A stretch of 64,000 nt of DNA from Piper betle. Its lineage: Eukaryota > Streptophyta > Magnoliopsida > Piperales > Piperaceae. The stretch's first letter is position 1. The number at the start of each line of letters is the position of its first letter. Of this stretch, positions 49,182 through 64,000 are shown one piece after another. The stretch is from positions 1-64,000 of the forward strand of contig JAURVB010000673.1 of assembly GCA_033002965.1 (NCBI GenBank), written 5' to 3'. The translations under genes were made by a program, and so were the position numbers. Under the pieces are notes generated by a model that saw nothing but the letters and a program-made list of their open reading frames with translations, searched no databases and was not told where the DNA came from.

Positions 49182-49847
49182 AGGTTAGGGGAAGGAGATT
49201 AATCTCGGCAGAAGGAATTAGAGTTTCATCTTCCTCTTTGCCAATGGCCGGCGTGCTTACCTGAGAGTTTTGTAGTTAATATTAACGAAGGGGTGCTTGT
49301 AAATTTTAAAATATAAAATTTAAATAATAAAATACCAAAATTTAGATTATTCTTTGTGAAGTTTATTGTAAGTTAAAAAACTCATTTAACAAGAAAAGGG
49401 TCATGAGAGGATAATAAGGCAACCATGCATTGTTGATGAATAGCTTGGATGATCTTGTGAGAGTCGCCCAGTTTTGACCTTCAAATTTAGTTAGCATGAG
49501 AAAAACATGTACATAAAACGCCAGTCCAATAGCAGTAAAACAAATAAAAAATATGCTCAAATCTCCTCCCACCTTTCGGTGCCGCCCAGTGCATTCTTTT
49601 AGGAAATATCACGAAATTTTCTGAACGTATAAAAAGGGCTTTTTCTCCAATGTGATTGGTGGCAAATCCCCCTGATGAGATTTCGTCTCATAAAAAGTAG
49701 CTTCTTTATTTCATCAGGTTATATAATCATTGATCGAAAATTTGTAAATTTCCTTTGTGATTAGTTTTCAAGTGGGTATTTGGTTTGGGTTGGCTAAACG
49801 GCTAGGCTAAACTGAATCAACATGACTCATTTTCCAAATAACGACGG
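49182..49847. other. Intergenic DNA
   Basis: AT-rich sequence between the RING remnant and the solo-LTR-like copy 2. No supported gene. Confidence 0.4.
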
Positions 49848-52511
49848 TTTAACACTCCCAATTCGGTTCATTAATGAACTAAACTAGAATGTCACGAGTT
49901 ATCCGATTAAGTCGGCTAACCTAGATGTAATTCAAATGGATCTACTTTCGGCATTTAAGATGAAAAATAAATTTTGTCATGCATATATTAAATGCTAGGA
50001 ACTTAACATGATTTTACGTAATTGTCATGACAAACAATTAGTACTAAAAAACAATCATGATATAATTGATAAAATTTTTAAGACCAAACCGACAAAGTTT
50101 CTTGTATACAATAAGGGGCCTAACAATATATTTATATATTACCAAATAAGACAAAATCTTCATTTCGAGAACACCATAGTTTTCATAATAATAAAATCAC
50201 AAAGCATGAATTGGGTCTTCACCGTGTTCATTTCATCTCTCATTTCTATTATATCTATCATGTCTGTCACACCTATTATATCATTTTCAATTATTATATC
50301 AATATTAAAATTATTGTCACTTCATTATAAAACATCATATGATAAATTTGAACATCATAATTAAAACATAACAATCTAAATACATATCATGTCAGGTTTT
50401 GTACGTGCACATAGGAGTCATTGCTCCTCAAAACTCTCATACGGGCATTGCTAGGGAGCCATCAAGCCTCAATAGCATCTTGAATTGAATGGTTTGCTGA
50501 TGCCTTTTCGCATTTCTCATTGTTTCTTTTCTGTCCCTTGGGACTACCAGTATATCTTAAACCCTCTCATTTCCTTCATATATCTCTTGGCCCTGAGTAC
50601 AAAGGCCGAGTACTCTCAGGCAGCCACCTTCAGTACCTTTTTACCACATGTCTAGATGTGCGTTATACTAAATAGTACTTGTAAACCTCCATGTCTCTCT
50701 AAGTGTGAAGAAACTCGAAACACAGAGTTGTCAGGATCCCCGAAGAATTGAATAACACTTTCACTAATCTAAAATTCACTGTAACTACCACATACACTTG
50801 CTCATGGTACGTGGGAGTCGGTTTTCTCATCTCTCGTTTCACTAAAAATTCAATAAAATTATATCTAGGTATGAGAAGGGATTTATATAATTAACCCAAA
50901 GGCAACTTGTGGTTTTCAAAATTAGGCTCAATGGATCTCATCCTCGAAGGTTATTAATTTGGAAAACTATTTGATTATTTGATTAAATGATCCGAGTTAA
51001 GTGAGGTTCAATAAAATGCCACGTAACCTGTCCTGCAATGAGTAAAATAAATCACGATAAAATAGAACGAAACACAAAGAACGAGTTTTAAACGGACCTG
51101 GTAATAGCTCCAAGCAAGGTCATGCGCATAGGTAGCAAATTCCTACCCCGTACCTACACTTACAAAGCTACACACTAACACTCATGCTAACTATCTAATG
51201 CATGTATAACATGAATGCATGTGAATCATTACATAATGATGAATATTATAATTACTAACACCAATATCAAACGATCAACCGTGAATTAAATTAACAATTA
51301 TAATTTAAGATCTACTTATCATTACTTTTGACCAGGTGGTTACATCCAAATTTCTAAACTTATCTCTCATTTTAATCCTCACTCTCACAAATTTACAAAA
51401 TTTAAAATATTAACAAAAATATGAAAATTTCCTATAAATTACGAATGATATGCATAATGACGAAAATAAATTAAAATTTTAAAATGTGAGAAGACTTGGA
51501 CTTGAATCGGTGATGATGACAATGATGGCGGCTATGGTTGTTAATGGTGCCAATGCCAAGGGGACGATCGTGTTTGGAAATCGTCAAGGAGGAGGTTAGG
51601 AAGGGAGCTAGGGCTAGGGCTGGATAAAGGAGGCAGGGTGGATGGCGATGGCTAGTGGCTAGCCAAAAATTGGCCGAAATTGGGTCAGTGGCGGTGGTGT
51701 TACCGACGGCCAAAAATTAGCGGGGGGGGGGCGCGGCGGAGAAGGCGACTGGTAGAGGAGAGGGAAGGAGGAAAGAGGGAGAAAGGAAAGGAGGGTTGGG
51801 GAGGAGGACTGGATGATGGCAATGGCGGCACTCCACAAAATAGGGGAGAAAAGGGCGATTGCAGGAGAAAAACAGGGAAGGGCTTGGTTAAGAAGGGTGC
51901 TGGCTGGCAAAGATAGCGATGATGAGGCACAACGACGACCTGTGGCGGCACTCCAAGAATAGGGCAAGGGCGGGTGGTGGTGAACTGGGTAGGAGAAGGA
52001 AGAAGGTGGAGGAGGCGTGGCGACAGGGGTGGGGGTGAGGCAGGGGAGGTGGTTGGGGTTTGGGGCGAAAAGGGAAAAGGGCGGACACGGGTAACAGGGT
52101 AGTTTTGTAAATAAAACTTGACTCACTTTAGATTTAAGTCAATAATAATAAATAAATCCCAAAAAATATAAAATGAAATATTGTAAAATAAAAAATAATG
52201 TCTAACTCGAATGACATATTTTAAGCCTACTAACCCACCTAAAAATAATAAATAATAATCCTAACATGATAAACGACCTAATTATAACTCTATGGTTTAC
52301 TAAAAAAACTGGGCATATTGTCACATACTTTAATAACTAAATCTGTTGTTATCTTATTGACGTTATCATTATATATTTGGATACACATGACCTATAATAC
52401 ATGGTCGGCCTCAGCTCAGTATTGGTGTTCTAAAAGCTGACTCGACTGAAAATAATAGTTGAACCAACTAGTTCCAACTATAAAACCCTTAGTCGAGTTG
52501 TGGGTTTTACA
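49848..52511. mobile_element. Solo-LTR-like unit, copy 2
   Basis: The start TTTAACACTCCC aligns with TGTAACACCCCG of copy 1 and the end is GTGGGTTTTACA. The flanks are GACGG (49843-49847) and GATGG (52512-52516), a 5-base duplication with one change. Interior blocks match copy 1 in the same orientation. A G-rich island (51480-52085) occupies the same relative place as in copy 1. Open frames in that island are low-complexity Pro/Ser-rich and are not genes. Confidence 0.7.
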
Positions 52512-52999
52512 GATGGTGTTATGGCAGAGGGCCACTGGATTTTTTTGCCCTTTATTGACCTATAATTTAAAAAGTTGAAACTCAGATTTGACTCGATATA
52601 TTATGGAATGAAGTTGACTTAGAGTCAACTCTAAAACCAACTTAGATTCGACTTTACACTTATTCATAGTCATTTATATTATTTTTTTAATTAAATAAAA
52701 AAAATTATTATATGAAATTAGTATATATTACTCTCTTGACACTTAAAATTGATAAATGTATTATTCATATTACTTTAAAATATTAATTTAACTAAGTTAA
52801 AAAAGTAAACTGTATGAATAACTTTTATTATTTGACCCGTGAGTCGATCATTAAATACGTAGATAGAGAGTCATTTGCAGAGTTTTGACTCCGAAAGCCA
52901 TGAATAGCATCTATTAGGGAAGCCATTAGAGAAACAAAAAGTAAAAAATAAAATTATGTGTGACGAGCACAAAATTTGTTCACTCTTGGCCCGGACAAC

Positions 53000-53630
53000 T
53001 AGGGTTGCTAATTGAGCGAGCCAGCTCGTGAGCATTTAGCGTTCGGCTCGGCTTGACTCGACTCGAAACTCGACATTTAAATGCTCGACTCGAACTCGAC
53101 TCGAACTCGAATCTTACGAGCCGAGCTTGAGCAAGGTCGTGTTCGACTCGACTCGACTCGGTTGTAACTCGAACTCGACTCGAACTCGACTCGTAGTTCG
53201 ACTCGAACTCGACTCGACAAAATAATATAATAATATAGTCTTTATATTATATTTTATTTATATATATATGAAATATAATAACAAAGAAGCAAGATAGTTG
53301 AGATGGCAAGTATTCACCTTGATGACTTTAAGGTTGTGGGTTCAAACCACAATGGCCTCACTTTTTTTTTAAAGTGAAGTACTTTTGACTTGTAATCGAG
53401 CTGATTTCGAGCTAACGAACGAGCTGGCGAACGAGCTCACAAAAATTAAACAGTTTAAGTATATTCGAGCTCGAGTCGAGCTCGAACACATAAAAAGTAT
53501 TCGAGTCGAACTCGAGCATGTATGTCCAAAACTCGTTCGATCTCGAGTCGAGTTCGAACGAGTTTCGAACTATTCGAGCCGAGTTCGAGCACATGTTCAG
53601 CTCGGCTCGCTCGCTCAATTAGCACCCCTA
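53000..53630. mobile_element. hAT-type MITE with intact ends and target duplication
   Basis: The 8-base duplication CGGACAAC is perfect (52992-52999, 53631-53638). Terminal inverted repeats begin TAGGGTTGCTAATTGAGCGAG and are matched on the right by the complement of CTCAATTAGCACCCCTA. The subterminal 200 bases on each side are dense in GACTCGA/GAGCTCGA words. The centre is AT-rich with a tRNA-like box pair. At 631 bases with no frame, it must depend on a transposase elsewhere. Confidence 0.92.
53295..53370 (+). other. RNA polymerase III-like A box, B box and T run inside the MITE
   Basis: TAGTTGAGATGG (53295-53306) fits the A-box consensus, GGTTCAAACC (53339-53348) fits the B box about 33 bases later, and a run of nine T follows at 53362-53370. 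Spacing resembles a tRNA-derived SINE head. No cloverleaf could be drawn with confidence, so this is not called a tRNA gene. Confidence 0.5.
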
Positions 53631-53638
53631 CGGACAAC

Positions 53639-54247
53639 CTGCCCATTGAAATTGGCTGGACAGCCCCCAAAGAGAGCCAGCATGGGTTGTTTAGATTTAA
53701 AATAAAAAGTATTATTGGATATTGACGCTGGAAAAAGAAGAAGAAAAATTATCAATTAAGATTGACTCTTGGCCAAACTTATTTGAAACGGTCATAGGTG
53801 TCGGGTTAGAATGTTTGCTTTGTTTGTTTTTTGTTTTTGTTTTTTTGTTTTTTATTTTTCTGGTATTGTTAATAAAGTGGCAAAACACTATATCACAATT
53901 AAATCACAAATTCCTTATGTTTATGTACTTTAGGATTCTTTTTTATTTTTTACTAAATCTAGATCAATTCAATATTGTCGATCATCGACAAGAATAATGA
54001 TTTTATAAAATTCCTTTTTACAAAAGAAAATTAACCAAGAAGTTCTCATATATAATTAATATATTATTAATTTTTTTGAGAGAAATATTTTTATTAAGAT
54101 CAAAATATTACATATCCAGAATATTTCTCTAGTTGCAAGATTTTTCTACTTTATGAGCTAGAGAATTATAAATTCTACTCAGTCATCTTATATTTACATT
54201 CATCATAAATAACATGGTGAGCATATTACAAAAAATGGATTGGTTTC
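53639..54247. other. AT-rich spacer
   Basis: Low-complexity T-rich DNA, including a TTTTTGTTTT-type run near 53820-53870. No gene is seen. Confidence 0.4.
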
Positions 54248-57200
54248 TCATTGAAGATAGTTTTGATTCTTTTCCCGACAAGGCGTAACCACATTGAAAC
54301 AATCAGACAGAATGAAGAATTTACCGGCAAAACTTTCTTTTCTGATATGCAATAGAGCTTGAAGGAGAGCTTCCAATTCTGTTTCTTCTTCATTTAGACC
54401 ATTTCTGGTCCCTACAATAGCAAAACAAGACATATATTTAGAAGACCAAAAACAAGAACCTATAAAATATGAAACACCCCGATTTCGGTTCACATAAAAA
54501 CTAAATTAGAAATATTATGATTGAGTCAAGTCATGTTTAAATGTGTTAGTCGGTAAAACTCGATCAATAAAATAAATCAAAACAACCTTCTTGGTGTCAT
54601 AAGAATGGAAGACATTATTAAATACGCGTTAAGACACATCAAATATAAGTAAAAGATAGAAAAAAAAATAAATGTACTAAGCTCAAGTGTGTGTAGCATT
54701 TATCATTAGACTAGCCACCTATTAATAGCATTAATGAATAGAATAAATAGATAATCCAACATCACAATCGCATAGATAAAAATTCATAACATTTATTAAT
54801 CCATGCACTATGTGTCATTGAAAATCCTAGGAAAGAATTTAATCCATAAAGTCTTCGATTAAACTCAAAAAATTCATATGTTTTATGAAATACATCATTT
54901 AATTACAAACGAAAGTAAATCAAAACAAGAAAAACTCTTTTGGATAAAGCGTCTTCTTCTTCTAATCTAACTTCTTCGTTGTTCCTTCTCGTCTTTCATG
55001 TCGTCCCTTCACCATCCGGTGATGTTTTTCTATTCTTCTTTAAAACCCTAATCAAGTTTATAAAGTATCCACCCAAATATTTTAAGTGGGGTCTACAGGA
55101 TCTCCAAGAAAATCAATTTTCCCACCGCCAGCGCTCGAGCACTAGCTACAGTTTCCGGGTCATACTTTTTGGCCCAATTTCACCCCAAATTGATTTCAGA
55201 TCGTCTTCTAACTCTTATACCCTGTTAGAACAATATTAATTAGCACTTTTTACACTAAAATCACAATAATTTCTCGCATTATTAATAATATTTAATAAAC
55301 TTTTAAATTAATAAAATTGAAATTAAAATCACTCGAAGCATGATAAAAATTCAATATAAAATACAAAGAATAATAACTCTTTCACAGAGTTATCAGTTGT
55401 CGGGTGGTTGGATTGGCTGGAGGCATGGTTGTAAAAATCGGAATCGGTTTTTGAATGAGTCGGAATTGGTCTAAATCGAACAGGAATCGGTTCAGTTGAA
55501 TCAGCCTGAATCAGTCTTATACACAAATTTTAACTTAATCAAAATTAGTGGGTTATTAGTATAGAATATGTCATTTTGATATAATTTTCATGTTATAATA
55601 TGTATTATATTTTATGATATTTTTTCATATTTTTTGGATTTTTTAAAATTATGTAGAGTTAGTTATTATTTTTTACTCGAGTCGGAGTTGAGTCAACTTT
55701 TAATTACGAGAATGCCACTTATATTTCGTTCTCCCCCGCCGCCGCAGCCGCGCCCCACCCCGTCGCCCCCCTCGCCCCCATTTCCGCCCTTACCCCATCG
55801 CCCCCACCCCCCACCCCCCTCCTCACCTTCTGCCCCGCCTCGCCGCCCTGAAGCTGCCCTTGCAGCTCGCCCCGCCCCGCCTTGCCACCCGGCCCTGCCC
55901 TCGCAACTCGCCTCGCCCTGCCTCGCCGCCCCGTCCCATGCCGCCATTTCCCCCAGCCCCGGCCCCTCCGGTCGCCCATCGCCGCCCTTGCCGCCACCCG
56001 GTCGTCGACTCGATTCACAGACTGATTCGAGCCTAGCCGATTCACGTTATTTTTTAAATCGGATCGCCGCCGATCCAAGTTAAATCGGCCGATTCCGAGT
56101 GGAATCGGCCGAGTTATGCATATGTGGTTGGAGGTGGCTTGCCAGAGTCAGAAAATAGCTCGAACGACAGTAGTGGCAAAGGAACCTGACTTCAAGGACT
56201 TTATCACTAGGGACGACTGCGACAGCATTTTTGGTCGTGAAGGGTACAAATAGAAAGACGGCCATAAGGAGGTCATGGGGGTGTCGGTCCAATGGTTGGG
56301 GTGAAGAAGAGACTCGCTGGTGGCGAGCAAAAATGGTGGCGGTGCTATGGGTGTAAAGCTCTGAAAATGTAGGAAATCCCTGGAAATCAAATAGAGAATG
56401 CTAGGTTGGAGTGGACGACTTAGATTTTGCCATGTGGCACGATTTGAGCGTTTGACAACTCTAGCCTCGTGGGACCCACCTATGGATATGTGTAATATAT
56501 ATAGATGAAAATCTTGGATCGAGACTGTCAAAAGTCTAAACTGACTCGAGTCCTAAAAGCGACTTTATATACGGGAATCGAGATAAGAAGGCTAAATAGA
56601 CCTCAAACCCTTAACTCAATCAAGCGAAAATCTGCAACTCAATCAAACTGGGCCTAAAAAGGCATAATCTAATGATCTGAAATCCTTATTATGCATGTAA
56701 TGAGATACCCTAAAAATTTAAAACGGATACTAAACACGGCAACGACCTAAAACCCTGGCTAACATATACAAACAAATTTGTATACTTTGGTATACACTAA
56801 TAACTTATATTCTTATCGTCTGCATGTCAAGCATACTCAGCCACTATAATATGCTCATGCAACCATCTGGGCCTATACTCATAATATGAAAACTAGTCTA
56901 ACTTGAGCTCATTCAAACCAACTCGATACAGACCCGAACCAAAAAAACTACGATCGTGTAAAACTCTAACCCGAAGTTGGGGTTTTACAAAATATGTTCT
57001 ACCCACTGATGAAAGCTACCATCAATGGTAACAATATGATAATTTTTTTTGGTCAAAAATAAAATCAATAGAATGAGCAAGGAGAGGTTTAGTCATGGAG
57101 AAATTAGAGATAATCTTTAAGTTACAAGTTTAGTAGACAACAGATCTAGCAACTAGTACGTGAAAAACTGATATGCATATGAAACTACGGTTCCATGCAG

Positions 57201-57836
57201 CACTTGATTTCTTCTCTCCCAAATGGATTCAGTCATCACTAGCCGCTTTATGACCAAATACTCTCCATAATTCTTGTTTCCGGAAGCTGCGAAGAGAAAC
57301 TTAATAGCATCCAAGGGATTAGCCCTTGTGATACAATATGCTCTGACATTTAGAAACGATAACCATAATCCTCTTCCAAAGGGGCATTCTTTTAAAATAT
57401 AAATGATCATCTCAAATGGGTCTCCACAAATTGGGCCTGTATTCTCTTTTATGATTTTCCGTTTGAAGGGAGGCAAGGTATTCATGCCCATTCTCCAACC
57501 AAAAATTAACAGACGTGGTGGAATTTTTCTATTCCACTAATCTTTCCACATCACACTTTCATCCTGCTGGACAACATGGTTTATAAGCGAACGAGCTGCT
57601 TACTTCACAGTGAATTTTCCATTTCTTGCTGGCAACCAAATGGGTTTGTCTTCCTTTGTTTTGTCAACACAAGGGAGCTTAAGAATTTTTCTTGCATCTG
57701 TCGGGTGAAATAATTGATTCACCTTATTTGTATTCCATACCTTTTTCCTTTTGTTGACCAGATATGTGATAGGATAATAAATTATATTCTGAAATCTTGG
57801 ATTGAGCCATGGTATTTTCTCAAGTGCATTAGGCAC
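54248..57836 (-). pseudogene. LINE 3' fragment (zf-RVT and RNase H) split by an insertion
   Basis: Minus-strand pieces 57836-57600 (WLPARNGKFTVK) and 57491-57153 (ICGDPFEMIIYILKECPF, VMTESIWERRNQVLHG) match the zf-RVT region after plant LINE reverse transcriptases. The piece at 54493-54248 (NEEETELEALLQALLHIRKE, FFILSDCFNVV) matches the RNase H that closes such elements. The 2.5-kb solo-LTR-like unit lies between them. No reverse transcriptase is present, so this is a truncated, dead copy. Confidence 0.75.
54470..56989. mobile_element. Solo-LTR-like unit, copy 3, inside the LINE fragment
   Basis: It starts TGAAACACCCCGATTTCGG and ends TTGGGGTTTTACA, flanked by a perfect AAATA duplication (54465-54469, 56990-56994). 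The ends match copies 1 and 2 but most of the interior does not, so it is a different subfamily. Its GC-rich island (about 55725-56060) is C-rich on the plus strand, opposite to the G-rich islands of copies 1 and 2. Confidence 0.75.
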
Positions 57837-58230
57837 TCAAGGATCAACTCTCAATTACATGGGAAGGTAGAGTTAGAAATACAAAAAATAAGTGGCAAAT
57901 CTTAGTCAGGAGTTTTTAGTTTAGAAGAATGATAAACTGTGGTTATAGACTCCACCTTTTACAAAAGTTAAAAGCATAAAATTAGATGCATCTATTGTCC
58001 ATAAAAAAATTGTACAATGAGTGCAAACCTCATTTCTGGTTGCAAAATTAATATCAACGAGTATTTATTTAATTTAATTTATTTAATTAAGTTATTAAGT
58101 AGGGAAGTCATGATAGTAGTCAATGTGAACGGATAATTCGATTTTGAATATGACATTATTCTACATTTCACCATGAAATTCTTTTATTAAAAGAATATAT
58201 TTAAAAAACTAATAAACACCACTGTACATG

Positions 58231-58605
58231 TAGGGCTACTAATAAATAAGTCAACTCATAAGTATTTGGTATTCGATTTAACTCGACACTAATTAAAATT
58301 GTGCATTTAAATATTCGAGCTCGAGTTCAAATCCTATAAGTCGAGTCTGAGTAAAGCAGTATTCGACTCAAATTACTTGATTGAAATTCAAACCCAACTC
58401 AAAATTTACTCGTAGCTCCTCAAAATTTAATCATTTAAATATATTCGAATTCAATTTGAACTTGAACAGTATTATAAATATTTGAGTCAATTTTAAATAT
58501 ATATGTTCAAAATTTGTTTGATTTTAAATTAAATTTTTATAAAATTAAAATTATTTAAGTCGTTTGAAGCTAGAGGTCGCTCGAGGGCTCGTTTAACGGA
58601 ATAAG
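58231..58605. mobile_element. Diverged CTCGA-rich hAT-family copy next to the TIO leader
   Basis: The left end TAGGGCTACTAATAAATAAG parallels TAGGGTTGCTAATTGAGCGAG. Subterminal words GCATTTAAATATTCGAGCTC follow. The right end is degraded (GGTCGCTCGAGGGCTCG near 58575) and no target duplication is seen. Confidence 0.5.
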
Positions 58606-59791
58606 TTTGCACGCGGGAAAATTAAGTGGCTAGTCGACTACGGCCCACCACCGACGGAACAAAAGAAAATGGGCGGGAAAATGAAGTTGAAAAGGACGAG
58701 GGCGAAGATGACGCCCAAAATCTCTTAGCTACATCGTCCCCCCAATCTCGACGGCGCCAATCCGATCGAACCTCGCCGCCGGCGACCGACCTCGCCCACC
58801 ATCGCCGGCGGTTGCGTCAGCGGCGGGCTGTCACGGTGTCGGTTGATCGGGGAAGTTTCAGTAGACGGTGAACGATCTCCGGCTCTCGTTTTTCAGTTTC
58901 TTGATTTTAGGGGTTTTTTTAAAAAATTTTTTTGTAGCGGAGATGGGTACAAAACTAAAACTAATCTATTTTATGATCTTGTGTTGACATAATTTTCGTT
59001 GAGGTAGGGGATTTTGATAGGCATATGATGTATTACTTTGCATCTATCCATTCTCAAATGTTCAATTTCTGGATCGAAATGATCTGGTTGATTGGGGCTT
59101 TGGTTAATGGGAGCATTGTTTGTGATGCTCCGTATTTTTATTTTATCTGTGCCCTAGACTAGTTCCCACGTTGCACGCTCTTTCCGATGTGAATTGTTAG
59201 GTGTTGTTGATGGAAAAATGCCATATTTTTCTTTTAAAAAAAGATTATTCTGGCATGAAAATGTAGGGATAGCATTGTCATGGTCGCATTGTGATTGATT
59301 CCGAGCTTCGTTTTTTTCATTAGATGACTAAAAATCTCTAGCAAGTAGCGCGTCTGCTGGCAGCTGCTGCTAGGGCTGAATAGGAAGACGTAGGTGAAAG
59401 TCTGACTCCTTGGCAAGGTTAGTTCCAAAAACAGACTCCATCTCTCTAGGTGGTGCTCCTTCCTCTCGCCTACCTCTGGAATCTGGGATTTGTTCAATTT
59501 TTTGCCAATCAATTCATTGACATAATCTTTTTTAAAAAAAATTCAAGGACATAATACAAGTCATTCGGCGAAGCCATTACACATTCAGCTAACCATTTAC
59601 ATTGCTCGCACATGCAAACTCCTATCTTACTAGAAAATTTTTTTCTCCTTTATAAGTATCTCCTCTTCTGTTGTGTAATTGTGTCAACAGGGGTGTCGCG
59701 GCTATAGAGGCTTTGGGCATATTTTGTTTCGTGTGTAATCTTGAAGCTTGCTCTATATTTTTATTTTTATTTGTATACAAAAAATTTCAAA
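58606..59791 (+). other. Probable TIO promoter and 5' leader
   Basis: A GC-rich segment at 58730-58870 precedes a T-rich stretch, as in a plant 5' UTR exon followed by an intron (a possible donor is not clear). A GGCCCA word lies at 58642-58647. The frame at 58626-58871 is low-complexity and not supported as a gene. Confidence 0.4.

Positions 59792-64000
<4,209 letters not shown>

Noticed and set aside
51659..52126. Pro/Ser-rich minus-strand frame in solo-LTR copy 2
   Set aside because: Low-complexity translation of a G-rich island inside an LTR-like unit, without start context or homology.
53295..53370. A tRNA gene inside the MITE
   Set aside because: The A and B boxes are present, but I could not draw acceptor and anticodon stems. 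A tRNA-derived relic is the stronger reading.
55634..56083. Pro-rich frame in solo-LTR copy 3
   Set aside because: Translation of a C-rich simple-sequence island, not conserved in the other copies.
58626..58871. 81-codon frame upstream of TIO
   Set aside because: It lies in a GC-rich leader, has a low-complexity Arg-rich tail and no family; the kinase start at 59792 fits all known FUSED proteins.

Overview
The window is nuclear DNA of a flowering plant. It holds spliced genes with GT-AG and a few GC-AG introns, plant-specific families (FD-type bZIP, UPF0496, FUSED/TIO kinase), telo-box and site II promoter words, and AT-rich intergenic DNA packed with plant transposons. Several first exons are strongly GC-rich. 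I cannot name the species.

Six genes can be read in detail. On the minus strand: an FD-type bZIP flowering factor (6585-7582), a La-related protein 1 (12109-16028) and the 26S proteasome subunit RPN3 (20724-28652). On the plus strand: a UPF0496 membrane protein (17922-19096), the ribosome-biogenesis factor ESF1 (43694-48316) and the 5' part of the cytokinesis kinase TIO/FUSED (59792 to the right edge). They are unrelated housekeeping or developmental genes and do not form a cluster. A decayed RING-H2 sequence lies tail to tail with ESF1, and two possible last exons of an unidentified gene sit at the left edge.

Mobile DNA fills most of the rest. At 277-2579 an hAT-type element with an 8-bp target duplication holds a TRIM-like LTR element (644-2524) with its own 5-bp duplication. 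A degenerate Copia element (21684-26442, duplication ATAAT) sits in RPN3 intron 6. Three long TGTAACACCCC...TTTTACA units (36306-39164, 49848-52511, 54470-56989), each with 5-bp duplications, look like solo LTRs; the third splits a LINE 3' fragment. A family rich in GAGCTCGA/GACTCG words recurs; its best copy (53000-53630) has intact 8-bp duplications and an internal RNA polymerase III-like A box, B box and T run. AT-rich duplicated units at 40.5-43.5 kb include one copy interrupted by a GC-rich, organelle-like insert.

Two cross-cutting observations stand out. Three introns (FD, UPF0496, RPN3) are best explained by GC donors. Six one-base frame breaks, nearly all in short homopolymers, affect three otherwise well-conserved genes (LARP1, ESF1, TIO), which points to consensus errors in the assembly more than to gene death. 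I found no new defence or biosynthetic system.
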